Shown: positions 47,912 through 57,966 of the stretch, one piece after another | How positions within the stretch are numbered: the stretch's first letter is position 1 | How the letters are laid out: each line of letters opens with the position of its first letter | Assembly: GCF_004801405.1 (NCBI RefSeq) | Contig: NZ_SSOB01000010.1 | Coordinates: 1 to 64,000 of the forward strand | From: Cohnella fermenti | Lineage (GTDB): Bacteria; Bacillota; Bacilli; Paenibacillales; Paenibacillaceae | DNA: 64,000 nucleotides | Reading direction: 5' to 3' | Made by a program: the position numbers and the translations under genes | Notes under the pieces: generated by a model | The model's input: the letters and a program-made list of their open reading frames with translations, nothing else | What the model was told of the DNA's origin: nothing | Databases searched by the model: none

Positions 47912-49201
47912 ATGAGAAAGTGGTGGATTGCCGCAATCGTCGGCGTCATCGTCCTCGGGGTCGGGGCGGGAACGGCGGGAGGCCGCGCGATACGCGAGGG
48001 GGACAATGTGCTGCCGCCGAACCTTCGCGTAGGAGGCCTGCAGCTTGGAGGCATGAGCTCGGAGCAGGCGCTCGGCATTCTCGAAGCGCGTATCCGCGAG
48101 CTGGAAGGGACGACGGTCGGGCTGAACGGAGCGCTGTCCGACGCGGCTTCTCTGACCTTGGCGGAGCTTGGCATGAGCGTCGGCGCCAAGGAGGCGGCAG
48201 CCGATCTGGAGGCGTTCGGCAAGGCCAAGTGGCATCAGCGGGGGAAAATGAAGAAGGAGCTTCGAGCGGACTACGAGATGGAGGCGACCTGGGATGAAGC
48301 GGAGCTGCGAAGCGAGACCGCCCGCGCCTGGGGCGAACTCGGAGCGTCGGAGCCGCGCGACGCTTCCCGCACGATCACGGCGCAGGACGAGGTCGTCTAC
48401 ACGCCCGAAGCTGTCGGGACGGAAGCCGATCTTGCCGCTCTCCGGGCCTCGATTGTCGAGCTGACTCCGCAATCGTTGGCCGACTCTCCCTCCGGCGCTT
48501 ACAAGCTGGCTCTCCCTCTGCAAGGCGTCGCCCCCGCGACGACGGTCGCCAGCCTGAAGGAGGAAGGCCTCTCCCGCAAAATCATGGAGTTTGCAACCTC
48601 CTTCGCCACCAGCGGAGAAGGCCGCTCCTACAACGTCGCGGCGGCCGCGGCCGCGCTCGACGGCACGCTGCTGCTGCCGGGAGACGAATTCAGCTACGCC
48701 GACATCGTCGCCAAGGCCGAGCAAGATTACGGCTTCCGGGAGGCGCCCGTCATCCAGAACGGCAAGCTTGTCCCCGGCATCGGCGGCGGCATCTGCCAGG
48801 TGTCCAGCACGCTGTACAATGCCATCATCCGGGTCGACGGCATCACCGTCACGCAGCGGCGCAACCATTCGATTCCGGTGTCCTACCTCCCGCTCGGGCT
48901 CGACGCCACGTTCGCCGACGGCTACATCGACTTCCGCTTCCGCAACGACACGGGCAAGCAGCTCTTGATCCGCACGGTCGTGGAAGATAAGACGCTGACC
49001 GTCAAGCTGTTCGGCACGATGGACGAGAACGTCTCCTACGAGATCGAGACCGTGCGGCAGCAAGGCGGCGAGGGCATCGTCATCGAGAGCTACCGGGTGA
49101 GAAAAGTAAACGGAGAAGCGACGGAACGAACCAAGCTCGCAACGAGCACCTACAAAACGCAGAACGGGCTCGTCGCCGTGAACCCGGCCGAGCCGGTGTG
49201 A
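47912..49201 (+). CDS. VanW family protein (YoaR-like), secreted
   Basis: The 429-residue protein has an N-terminal signal anchor (residues ~4-25), a PG-binding_4-like beta region (~40-240) and a VanW domain (~250-360) with the diagnostic LPGDEFSYADIV, GKLVPGIGGGICQVSSTLYNA and RRNHSIPVSYLPLGLDATF motifs. The C terminus resembles a G5-type beta strand region (NVSYEIETVRQQGG). VanW proteins occur in glycopeptide-resistance clusters and spore-former genomes; a cell-wall role is likely but the reaction is unknown. ATG at 47912 follows GGAGGG; two upstream ATGs are less well spaced. It is divergent from ftsE. Confidence 0.88.
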   Translation: MRKWWIAAIVGVIVLGVGAGTAGGRAIREGDNVLPPNLRVGGLQLGGMSSEQALGILEARIRELEGTTVGLNGALSDAASLTLAELGMSVGAKEAAADLEAFGKAKWHQRGKMKKELRADYEMEATWDEAELRSETARAWGELGASEPRDASRTITAQDEVVYTPEAVGTEADLAALRASIVELTPQSLADSPSGAYKLALPLQGVAPATTVASLKEEGLSRKIMEFATSFATSGEGRSYNVAAAAAALDGTLLLPGDEFSYADIVAKAEQDYGFREAPVIQNGKLVPGIGGGICQVSSTLYNAIIRVDGITVTQRRNHSIPVSYLPLGLDATFADGYIDFRFRNDTGKQLLIRTVVEDKTLTVKLFGTMDENVSYEIETVRQQGGEGIVIESYRVRKVNGEATERTKLATSTYKTQNGLVAVNPAEPV

Positions 49202-49278
49202 GCGGCCATGGACGGTTGACTCCCCGCTGCGATAAAATCACCTTGTGTACCCGCCACTAAAAACGAGGATGCGTCGCC

Positions 49279-50190
49279 ATGAAATCAATCACTTTGCTCG
49301 ATCTCGCTCCCTGCGTGCGCCTTGTCCAGAGGATCGAAGGGCTCGACGATTATCGGCTGCCGCCCCGAATCATCTACGATTACGAGATGGTCTATGTTCT
49401 GGGTGGAATGTGCGACTATCGGATCGAGCAGATGGACGTGCGAATCGAGCCGGGAGACCTGCTGATCGTCCCGCCAAGGGTCCGGCATTCCTGCTCGGTC
49501 CCTTCCGGGAAGAGCTTCCATTACTACGCGGTTCACTTCGACCTTGTCTACATGGGGGAGCCGTTCGACTTCTCCGTCGAAGACGTCTACCTGAATCAAG
49601 ATTATTACGGTGCCGCCATCATTCCGGATAAGCCGCAGCTTGCCGATCGCCCTATGCTTCGGCTGGAAGGCGTGGAGCTTCAGGGAGTCGTCCATTGCTC
49701 GAGGCCGGAAGCCTTCGAAGAAGCGTTCGCCGCCCTCTTCGCCGCTCACGAGCGGCCTGTCCACGGCAAGGAATTAAGCTTGCGCGCCGAGATGCTGCGG
49801 CTGTTCTCCCTTCTTCTGCAGGAGACGGTCACGTCTGCCGGGGTCAGCCGCAGCCATCCCCAATCGGAACGGATGCATCGAGCGGCCGAGTGGATCAAGG
49901 AGCACTACCGCGAGCCGCTTCAACTGGCAGACATGGCGGCCGCCGTCCATCTCTCCCCGGGACACTTCCGCGCCTTGTTCAAGGACTCGACGGGCCGTTC
50001 CCCGATCGAATATCTGATGCGCCATCGCATCGATCAAGCCAAGCGGCTGCTGCTCTATTCCGACCGGACGGTGGGCGAGATCGCAGACTTCGTCGGCTAC
50101 GCGGACATTCATTACTTCAGCCGGATTTTCAAACGAATCGAGGGCATGTCTCCGCTCCATTACCGGGAGTCCCTCGGGCAATTCCATTGA
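49279..50190 (+). CDS. AraC family transcriptional regulator
   Basis: The 303-residue protein has an N-terminal cupin sugar-sensing domain (~30-110: IIYDYEMVYVLGGMCDYRIE...EPGDLLIVPPRVRHSC) and a C-terminal AraC DNA-binding domain with two helix-turn-helices (LQLADMAAAVHLSPGHFRALFKDSTGRSPIEYLMRHRIDQAKRLLLYSDRTVGEIADFVGYADIHYFSRIFKRIEG, shown here only by its first and last motifs at residues ~205-300). GAGG lies upstream of the ATG. As the first gene of the glycan locus it probably controls the neighbouring GH99-like gene and perhaps the whole cluster. Confidence 0.9.
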   Translation: MKSITLLDLAPCVRLVQRIEGLDDYRLPPRIIYDYEMVYVLGGMCDYRIEQMDVRIEPGDLLIVPPRVRHSCSVPSGKSFHYYAVHFDLVYMGEPFDFSVEDVYLNQDYYGAAIIPDKPQLADRPMLRLEGVELQGVVHCSRPEAFEEAFAALFAAHERPVHGKELSLRAEMLRLFSLLLQETVTSAGVSRSHPQSERMHRAAEWIKEHYREPLQLADMAAAVHLSPGHFRALFKDSTGRSPIEYLMRHRIDQAKRLLLYSDRTVGEIADFVGYADIHYFSRIFKRIEGMSPLHYRESLGQFH

Positions 50191-50281
50191 ATCGTGCAAC
50201 CGATCCGGCGTATTGTCCAAATCCTTCGGCTTCCTGTGCGTCTACACTGGACAGGAAGACTATTGGAAGGATGGTGCCGCC

Positions 50282-51418
50282 ATGCCGATCAACCGCAAGC
50301 CCGAAGTAGCCGTCTATTATTTCCCCAATTATCATGTCGATCCCCGCAATGAAGCGGTTCATGGACCCGGGTGGACCGAATGGGAGCTTGTCCGGAGAGC
50401 GACCCCCAGGTTCCCCGGCCATCGCCAGCCCAAGGTTCCCTTATGGGGTTATCTGGACGAAGCCAAGCCCGAGACGGCCGAGCGGCAGATCGCCGCCGCC
50501 GCCGATCACGGGATCGACGCGTTCATTTACGACTGGTACTGGTACGAGGACGGGCCGTTCCTGAACCGCGCGCTCGAGAACGGCTTCCTCGAAGCTCGCA
50601 ACAACGACAGGCTCAAATTCTCGCTCATGTGGGCGAACCACGATTGGATGAATATTTTCCCCTACAAGAGAGGGACTACGCATACGCAGCTTCATTCGGG
50701 ACAAGTCGCTCTCGCCGCCTTCGAAGCCGCTGCGCAGCATATGATCGAGCGGTACTTCCCTCACCCCTCCTACTGGCGGGTAGACGGCGGGCTCTACGTC
50801 TCCTTCTATGAGCTGATGAGCCTGATCCAAGGTCTCGGAGGCAGAGAAGAGACTCGGCGCGCCCTGGATGGCTTCCGCAGGCGGGTACGCGAAGCGGGAC
50901 TGGGAGAACTGCACCTGAATGCGGTCGTGTGGGGGATTCAGAACCTGCCCGGCGAGAAGACGCTCGAGAATCCCGAAGCCATGATCCGGGAATTCGGCTT
51001 CGACAGCGTCACCTCCTACGTGTGGATTCACAATGTGCCGCTGGACGGGTTCCCGACCGTCGATTATGCGCACGTCGCGCGGGAAGCGGAGAAGGATTGG
51101 ACGCGCTATCGGAACCGCTTCGGCGTTCCCTACTTCCCGAACGTCTCCATGGGCTGGGATTCCAGTCCCCGCACCGTACAATCCGACGTCTTCGCGCCGC
51201 TCGGCTACCCGTTCACGCCCGTTATCGACGGCAACACGCCGGAGCGGTTCGAGGAGGCGCTGCGCGCGGCCCGCCGGTTCATCGAAGACGGCGACACCCC
51301 TCCCGTTCTCACGATCAACTCCTGGAACGAATGGACGGAAGGAAGCTACATCGAGCCGGACACCGAGCACGGAATGGCCTATCTGGAAGCGGTCCGCCGC
51401 GTCTTCGGCGCCGAATAG
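50282..51418 (+). CDS. GH99-like (WbsX-type) glycoside hydrolase domain protein
   Basis: The 378-residue protein matches the glycosyl-hydrolase-99-like/WbsX family: VAVYYFPNYHVDPRNEAVHGPGWTEWELV at the N terminus, DHGIDAFIYDWYWYEDGPFLNRAL, LMWANHDW, VDGGLYVSFYE and INSWNEWTEGSYIEPD at the C terminus, the last containing the conserved acidic residues. No signal peptide is visible, so it acts in the cytoplasm. GH99 enzymes cleave internal alpha-mannosidic bonds; for WbsX-like members the substrate is uncertain. ATG at 50282 has AAGGA 10 nt upstream. It lies 91 bp after the AraC gene on the same strand. Confidence 0.85.
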   Translation: MPINRKPEVAVYYFPNYHVDPRNEAVHGPGWTEWELVRRATPRFPGHRQPKVPLWGYLDEAKPETAERQIAAAADHGIDAFIYDWYWYEDGPFLNRALENGFLEARNNDRLKFSLMWANHDWMNIFPYKRGTTHTQLHSGQVALAAFEAAAQHMIERYFPHPSYWRVDGGLYVSFYELMSLIQGLGGREETRRALDGFRRRVREAGLGELHLNAVVWGIQNLPGEKTLENPEAMIREFGFDSVTSYVWIHNVPLDGFPTVDYAHVAREAEKDWTRYRNRFGVPYFPNVSMGWDSSPRTVQSDVFAPLGYPFTPVIDGNTPERFEEALRAARRFIEDGDTPPVLTINSWNEWTEGSYIEPDTEHGMAYLEAVRRVFGAE

Positions 51419-51432
51419 CAAGGCAAACGGAA

Positions 51433-51461
51433 GGAGCTTCGACCGCAATGGCCGAAGCTCC
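51433..51461. terminator. Bidirectional terminator between convergent genes
   Basis: GGAGCTTCG-11 nt loop-CGAAGCTCC between the GH99-like gene (+) and the broken glycosidase (-). U-tract is weak on both sides (TTCCGTTTG on the minus strand). Confidence 0.5.
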
Positions 51462-51499
51462 CTCCGCTCTCTCTTGATCTCTTGACTCCCTTAAGAATC

Positions 51500-54400
51500 T
51501 CAGGTTGAATACAACCCGAATTCGTAGATGATCGGCTGCGACGAGCCGCCGGTGAAGATCAGCCGGGCTTTGCTTCCCGTCACCGCAGCGAACGTAACCG
51601 TCAACGGAGACGACGCTGCCGGGCCGATAGTCGTTCCGGTGTATGCCGTCTGCCAGGAGGCACCGTTCCACACCTCGATGCGGAACCCGGTCGTTCGATT
51701 GCCGTACTCGCTTATGACCGCCTTGTTGAAGGTGAGATTGGTCCCCCAGTCGACCTCAAGCCATTCCCCGGCGAACTGGCCTGCAGCCGCCTGCCAGTTC
51801 GTTCGCTCCGAGCCGTCGAACGCCAGCTCCGCGCTCTGCGTCGCTCCGAAGTCGGAGGAGCTCGAGTACGTTCGCCCGTAGGCCAAATTCAAGGGCCCGT
51901 CCGTCGCCGCAGACACGATCTCCGACAGCTCCCCTTCGCCCGATGCGAATACCGCAGAGACGGAATAAGAATAGACCGCTCCATCCAGCAAGCCCGTGTC
52001 CCGATAATTCGTCGAGGTTGCTTCCGAAGCAATGATGGAGAAGCCCCCCTGCGGGTACAGGCTTCTGCGGACCCGATAGGACAGCGCCCCCTCCACGGGC
52101 TGCCATGCAATGTCCACCCGGTTGGGACCGCCCGACGCTTCCAAGCCGGAAGGAACATAATAGAGCTGGAATTCGTAAATAATCGGCTGCGATGTCGTCG
52201 AGGTGAAGATCAGCCTGGCCTTGCTCCCCGTCACCTCGGGGAATTCAACCGCCAACGGACTGCTGGCATTCGCCCCGATGACCGTTCCGGTATAGGCCGT
52301 TCGCCACAGGCCGCCATCCCAATATTCCACCCGGAAGCCCGTCGTTCGATTGCCGTATTCCGACAGAACGGCTTTATTGAACGTCGTCGCCTGGCCGAAG
52401 GCGACCTCGAGCCACTGTCCCGCTCCCGTGCCGACCGCGGCTTGCCAATTCGTGCCGTTCAAGCCGTCGAATGCCTTGTCCGCCGACTGGCCGGCATTGA
52501 ACTGCGAGGAGCTGGCATAAGTCCCGTCTGCCGCCAAGGACAATGCGGGCAGGGTCGTCGCGGAGGCTTCCGCCGACTGGCCGATCCGCCCTCCCGCCGA
52601 ATCGATTGCCGTAACCCGGTAGTAATAAATCGTCTTGTTGGCTGCCCCGGCATCCTCGTAAACGCTGGACACGACGCTTGTCGCCAAGGCTCGATAAGGG
52701 CCTCCCGAACGCGGGCTGCGCTCGACTCGATAATGATCGGCTCCCGTCACCGGCTCCCAGCTCAATGCCACCGAGCCATGGCCGCCGATGGCTTCCAGGT
52801 CGGCGGGAACGTCATAGATGCCGAATTCGTAAATGATCGGCTGAAGCGTTGCCGAGACGATGTAGAGCCTCGCCTTGGAGCCCGTCACTTCGGGGAAGAA
52901 CACCTCCTTGGCCACAGCGGAATTGGCCCCGATGGTTGCGCCCGCATAGGCCGTCTGCCAGCTTGCTCCGTCCCAATACTCAATCCGGTAAGAGGTGACC
53001 CGGTTGCCGTACTCCGACAGCGAGACTTTGTTGAAGGACGTCGCCGACCCGAAGTCGACCTCGAGCCATTGGTTGAATCTCTGGCCGTCCGCCGCTTGCC
53101 AATTGGTGGAGGCCGAACCGTCAAAGGCATATTCCGGCGCCTGGGACAAGCTGTATTCGGAAGACGATGCATAGGAACGATTCAAGACCCGATTGTCGGA
53201 GAAGCGATAATATTGAACGGTCAATGGAGACTCGATGCCGTTCTCGTCGACCGCAATGGCCTTGAGCGTCGTATCGCTCCCTATCGTCAAAGGTCCCGTG
53301 TAGGCTTACCCTTGAGCATGGGGGATCGAGCCATCCAGCGTGAAGTAGACGGAATCGGTTGGCGAGTAGACGGCAAGCTCAACGCTCATCGGTCCGCTGA
53401 ACGTTCCCCCCGGCAAGCTGACCGTCGGCTGTGCAGGCGCATTCGAGATAGAGCGGATAAGCAACGCCCAGTCCTCCGAGGCCGTTGGCTTGGACGGAAT
53501 GGCCCACTCCCCGTCGTTGTCCGGCGCGAATCCCGATGCAATCGTCGAATACTGTCCGGTACGCGGATTGTACCATTCCGCTTTGTAAATCCATGCAGGG
53601 TTCAATTGCTTGGCCGTCCCCGAGTATGTGCCTCCATTGGAAGGAAGATAAGCAACCACGAGATCCCCTGCCGGATCGGACAATTGATAAGGCGCGGCAG
53701 CCGACGTCAGAGCCGGTGCGCCGTCCCACTCGATCGCCTCGGCGTCGGGAGCCAGCGTCCACCAGGGAAGGGAGGTGAAGAAGTCCCGCAAGTACCTCAT
53801 CTGTTCTCCCGCTTCCTTCCGGATCGCGACGTACCATGGAGTCGGAGCGTCGTTCCATACTTGCCAGCGGTCCTCCTCGTCTCTCGTCGCTTGCCAGATC
53901 CCCTCCGCCCCGTACGTAAATCCGGCGCTTCCGGAGATCATCGCATTCCAGGCGGATTCCCGGGTCAAGCGAGAGGGAATTCCGTTAATATTCTCGTAGT
54001 TGGCTTCTCCTTCGATAACAACCTTGGTCGGCTGCTCCTCGTATTGATTCAACCAGTACGTCTTGGCCTTCTGGCCTCCATGACCGGCTTGCAAATAATC
54101 CATCTGGTACCAGTCTTCGTCCCGGAACTCGTCCGGATTCCAGACCGCGTTATGCAGGAAGTTAAGCCGCTTGTACGGGTCGATATCATAGATGTACGAA
54201 GAGACGTCTCCCCAGCACTCCGAGCAGCCGGTCGCATACTCTCCCGCTCCCAGCCAGACCGTCGGATAAGCGCCGTAACGCGCAACGACATAACGCGCCA
54301 GACGGAGATAGTCCGCCTCATTCGCTTCCTCCAGGCTTCTTCCCCAATCGAGTCCGAGCGCCGTCACGAATCCGCTATTGGACAGATACTGAATTCTCTC

Positions 54401-55551
54401 GTCGATGTTGGCCCAGAAGGCCGGATTCATTCGCTTCATCTGCCCCGCGTTGGTCAATGCCCGTCCTTGGTCGTCATAGGGCGTCAGCTCCACGACGCTG
54501 GGAACGCTGCCTTGGTCCGCTCCCGTGATGGTCAAGCGCACATAGCGGCTCGAGAGAGCGGCCGTCTCCGCGAATTGCCGCCCTTCCCTTCCGGTCGCGG
54601 TTCGATCCGCAATCGTATCGTAATGAATTCGATCCTCCGAGCCCTCAAGCTTATAGAACCATGTATCTTCTTGCCCGAATTCGATCGCGATGTCCCCGAT
54701 CGTCGCGGCTGAACCGAAGTCAATCTCGATGCTCTGCGGGTAAGTCGCGCTCGACGCTTGCCAGCGCGTTCCCCCGTTGCCGTCGAACGCCTTCTTCGAA
54801 CCGTAGGAATAACCGCCCGTGCTCGGAGAAGCAAGGCTGGAATGGGCCGTCGCATACCCCGTGCCGTACCAGATCGGCCCGCCTTCATTGTAGGTCCCCT
54901 GCGGAGATACGTCGCCCCAATCGCCGCCGAACAGCGTTGTCGCGTATACCGTATATCCCTGCTCTTGCCGGATGTCGATCATTCCTTTGAATTCGGAAGC
55001 GAAGCCGGCATCGTTGGAGCCGTTCAGTTGCTCCCTTCCGGACAACCCCATCCAATGCGTATCTCCAAGCCAGAAGAACGGCGTGCCGTCATCGTGGACC
55101 AGGTAACGATTGTTGGCCGAGGGCTTGATAAATCCATGCTTGTAGACGGACTGACTCCCTGTGTAGGCCGTCGCGGTGAATGCTCCCGCTTGTCCGTGCA
55201 GCCCCGCATTGGAGGCATCCGTGCTGACGGTCTCGTAAGTCCATTCGCCGGCGGGGAGAAGCGGACCTTCCATCGATCCGCCCCGTCCCAATAGCCGGGC
55301 ATCTCCATGACAATATGATCGGGACCGCTGAAGATAGCGCTTACATCCACGTCCGTATATGGATTGTCATACTCTTGCTCGCTGACAAGCTCGATCTCGA
55401 TCGGAGTCCACTGGGCAACGGAGGGGACGATCCCCTCCGCCGCCGTTTGACGCCCCGATAGAATGAACGCTCCCAGCACCAGCACAATCCCTGCCGCTCC
55501 GCGAAGCAGCGCACTTCCCAATGCGAATGGATGCTTATTCCATGGGCTCAT
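51500..55551 (-). pseudogene. Large secreted multidomain glycosidase (DUF5060/DUF4038, GH140-like), broken by a frameshift and an in-frame stop
   Basis: Read as one gene (~1350 codons) it encodes: signal peptide (GIVLVLGAFILSGRQTAAEG), DUF5060 Ig-like domain (VAQWTPIEIELVSEQEYDN...), DUF4038 apiosidase-like (beta/alpha)8 domain (RYLVHDDGTPFFWLGDTHW) with an inserted discoidin (F5/8C) domain, a chitobiase C-terminal-like domain, and three F5/8C modules alternating with Fn3-like segments. Two lesions break it: a frameshift near 55250-55257 in a C-run (frame ending KVRFSPP must shift to reach GEWTYETVS), and an in-frame TAA at 53306-53308 inside the chitobiase-like domain (LDGSIPHAQG-stop-AYTGPLTIGSD). 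Pieces are 55024-55551, 53306-55291 and 51500-53290. Pseudogene or assembly error; the order of domains is otherwise intact. Confidence 0.78.
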
Positions 55552-55587
55552 TCCTGTTCATCCTCCCCGGATTTTGAAGACGTATCC

Positions 55588-57966
55588 TCATTCCTCGAAC
55601 CGAATCCATAGCGTCTCCTCGTCGCCCGCCCGATTCAGGCGCAGCACGTTCCCCTCGTACGGTCCCGGACTGCCCGGACTGCCCGGAATGCCGTTGCTGA
55701 CCACGGAACAGGCTCTCCATTCGTCCGGAACCCAGATCGCAACCTCCCCCCGCTGGGAATACTCGCGGTCCCATCGCATGGTCAGCGTCCTCCGGTCCCA
55801 GTCCACGCTCGCGAACTCGGCCCAGCCTTGCGTGAAGTGAAGCCGCGTACCGAGCAGTTGCGGTCGATCGGCCTGTCGCGCGCGCAGCGAGACGAGCCTC
55901 ATCGAACGAGGAGGAAGGCGCTCCAGCTTCATGACGCCGGCGGAGCCGGAAGCGATATAGCTTCCGCTCCAGAAGTCGATGCCGTGCACGGCCTGTTCCT
56001 CGGCGAAGCCGATATCCTTCACGGAGACGGAGATATCCGTCGCCTTCTCCCCCCAGTTGAAGATGCCCAGCACCGTCCAGCGCTGCCCGTCCCGCTCCAG
56101 CGGCAGCTTCCAGACGGCAGGGATGTCTTCGTTGAAGAAGTCGACCGGAACCGCCGCCGCCGGACCGACGGGGAACAATTGGCTCAGCATCGGACGGCGC
56201 TCCGCCTCCAAGGTGCTCAGCCGGTCGTTGCAGAACAGCAGGCCGCCGGATAACGCAACGACTCCCGCCCATACCCTCGCTTCGTCGAGCGTCGGCGCGT
56301 AGTCGTCCGACAGGCCCTCCGGCTCATGCCCCCTCACGACAAGCGCATCCGGATCGTTGAACCCGCCCCTTCCGTTCAAGAAGTAACGCGCGGCCATCGC
56401 CTTCGCGCAGATTCGAACCAATTCCCACGCGGACGGACGCTCTTGTCCTTGAACGTAATTGCGGCGGGTAATGTCCGGAGTCATCCGGTTCGCGTCGATC
56501 AGATGGCCCAGGCTTGCGAACAGCGGCGCCGCACAGCCGAGAATGTAGCAGTCTTCGCCGGCCGCCTCGCGAATGGTGCTCATCGCATTGCGGTACGCCT
56601 GAACAGTCGTCATGCCGGGGAAGAACACTTGCTCCCGGTCGACGCTCGAATGGTTGCCTTGATCCGTGAAGAGCGCCCGCACCAGGAAGTCCAGCTTGAT
56701 GTAGCGATAACCCCACTCGCGGACAACCCTCCGCACAACATCGCCGAGATAGGCCAGAACCTGCGGATGGGTCAAGTCCAGCACGAACTTGATGTTGTTC
56801 TTCTCATGAAGCTCCAGAACATCGCTGCCGCTTGGATTCATGCCGGCCACCGGAACGCCGTTCTTGCGCAGAAGCCAGTCCGGATGGTCGCGCACCAGCA
56901 AGGAGCCCGCGTCCGCCAGCAAGGGGGACAGCCATAGTCCCGGCTTGAAGCCGAGCTCCCGGATTCGGTCCGCCAGTTCCTTCATGCCGGAGCCGAACTT
57001 GGAGTTCGCTTCCCAGTCGCCGAAGCCGGTCTCAAGGAACCAGCCGGAATCGATGACGACATATTCGGGGCGCAGCGCGGCAAGCTCCTTCATCGCTTCC
57101 GCGTTCTCAACGATGTCTCTCTCGGTGACGGTGCCGTAATAGTAGTACCAGGACAGCCAGCCGGTCGCCGGCCGGTCGAAGCGGCTGTATGGCTTCATCT
57201 CCCCGGCGACCCGGCTCATGTAAGCCTGCAGCAGCCGATCGTGATCCCCATCCCCGACCAGCAGAATCGCCTTCTCGGTATCGAGCGAAGCACCCGGCTG
57301 CAGAACGAGACCGTCCATGCTGTTGGCGATCCATATCTCGAACTCATCATCCGCCTTCGCCTTGCTCCCCATTCGCCCCGCAGCTTCGTGCACGTTCTCG
57401 TTCTCCTTCTCCTTCTTCCGCACGAGCACCTGGGAGAAATAATCGCCGAACGATACGCAGCCCAACAGCACATTGCGCGAGCCGTCCCCGGCATGAAGGA
57501 CGGTCATCGAATCGTAATAATGCCGACGGCCTTCCTGCAGACGCTCGACGCCGACATGCATGTCCGTCGACTGCAGCCCGACATTCAGCGCGCTCCAGCC
57601 GTTCTCCCGCGAACGGCCTGCCGACCGGAGCTCCCCTCGCGCCAGATGGACGCTCTCCAGCGCGATATCCGCCGCGCCGGCATTCCCGATCCGCAGACGC
57701 CACTCCGCCATCGGCAGGTCGCAGAACAGCCGAAGCTCAACCTCGACCCGCAGGCGATCGTTCCCGTACTCCAGGCTCCATTGTTCGCCCTCCCCCGTCC
57801 GAGCGCTCAGCCGACAGACCGGAGGAGCGAACGCGGACTCGTCTACCTCCTCTTCCCCTCGCAGCTTTACGGAGAAGCCGAATGAACAGATGAGGCTCTC
57901 TTCTCCGGATTCATCGTATTGCAGCAGCAGCCTATTGTCCCTGGCCGGCGTTTGACAGATCAGCAT
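55588..57966 (-). CDS. Alpha-galactosidase-like glycoside hydrolase (GH36/GH-D clan)
   Basis: The 792-residue enzyme has an N-terminal beta-sandwich (~1-270), a (beta/alpha)8 barrel starting RPATGWLSWYYYYG, and a C-terminal beta domain. Catalytic residues of clan GH-D are visible: nucleophile Asp426 in YRYIKLDFL and probable acid/base Asp498 in RMTPDI; CDW-type substrate contacts are seen in DSGWFLETGFGDWEAN. No signal peptide, so it acts on imported galactosides in the cytoplasm. ATG follows AGGGGG at 7 nt. The gene overlaps the end of the FAD oxidoreductase gene by 35 bp, and follows the ABC importer genes, forming one catabolic operon. Confidence 0.88.
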   Translation of the reverse strand: MLICQTPARDNRLLLQYDESGEESLICSFGFSVKLRGEEEVDESAFAPPVCRLSARTGEGEQWSLEYGNDRLRVEVELRLFCDLPMAEWRLRIGNAGAADIALESVHLARGELRSAGRSRENGWSALNVGLQSTDMHVGVERLQEGRRHYYDSMTVLHAGDGSRNVLLGCVSFGDYFSQVLVRKKEKENENVHEAAGRMGSKAKADDEFEIWIANSMDGLVLQPGASLDTEKAILLVGDGDHDRLLQAYMSRVAGEMKPYSRFDRPATGWLSWYYYYGTVTERDIVENAEAMKELAALRPEYVVIDSGWFLETGFGDWEANSKFGSGMKELADRIRELGFKPGLWLSPLLADAGSLLVRDHPDWLLRKNGVPVAGMNPSGSDVLELHEKNNIKFVLDLTHPQVLAYLGDVVRRVVREWGYRYIKLDFLVRALFTDQGNHSSVDREQVFFPGMTTVQAYRNAMSTIREAAGEDCYILGCAAPLFASLGHLIDANRMTPDITRRNYVQGQERPSAWELVRICAKAMAARYFLNGRGGFNDPDALVVRGHEPEGLSDDYAPTLDEARVWAGVVALSGGLLFCNDRLSTLEAERRPMLSQLFPVGPAAAVPVDFFNEDIPAVWKLPLERDGQRWTVLGIFNWGEKATDISVSVKDIGFAEEQAVHGIDFWSGSYIASGSAGVMKLERLPPRSMRLVSLRARQADRPQLLGTRLHFTQGWAEFASVDWDRRTLTMRWDREYSQRGEVAIWVPDEWRACSVVSNGIPGSPGSPGPYEGNVLRLNRAGDEETLWIRFEE

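Noticed and set aside
47705..49063. 452-codon minus-strand frame opposite the VanW gene
   Set aside because: VanW motifs on the plus strand are definitive; the antisense frame has no motif or start signal.
53290..53308. Programmed stop-codon readthrough or selenocysteine at the in-frame stop
   Set aside because: The codon is TAA, not TGA, no recoding element is visible, and the gene also carries a frameshift, so inactivation or error is simpler.
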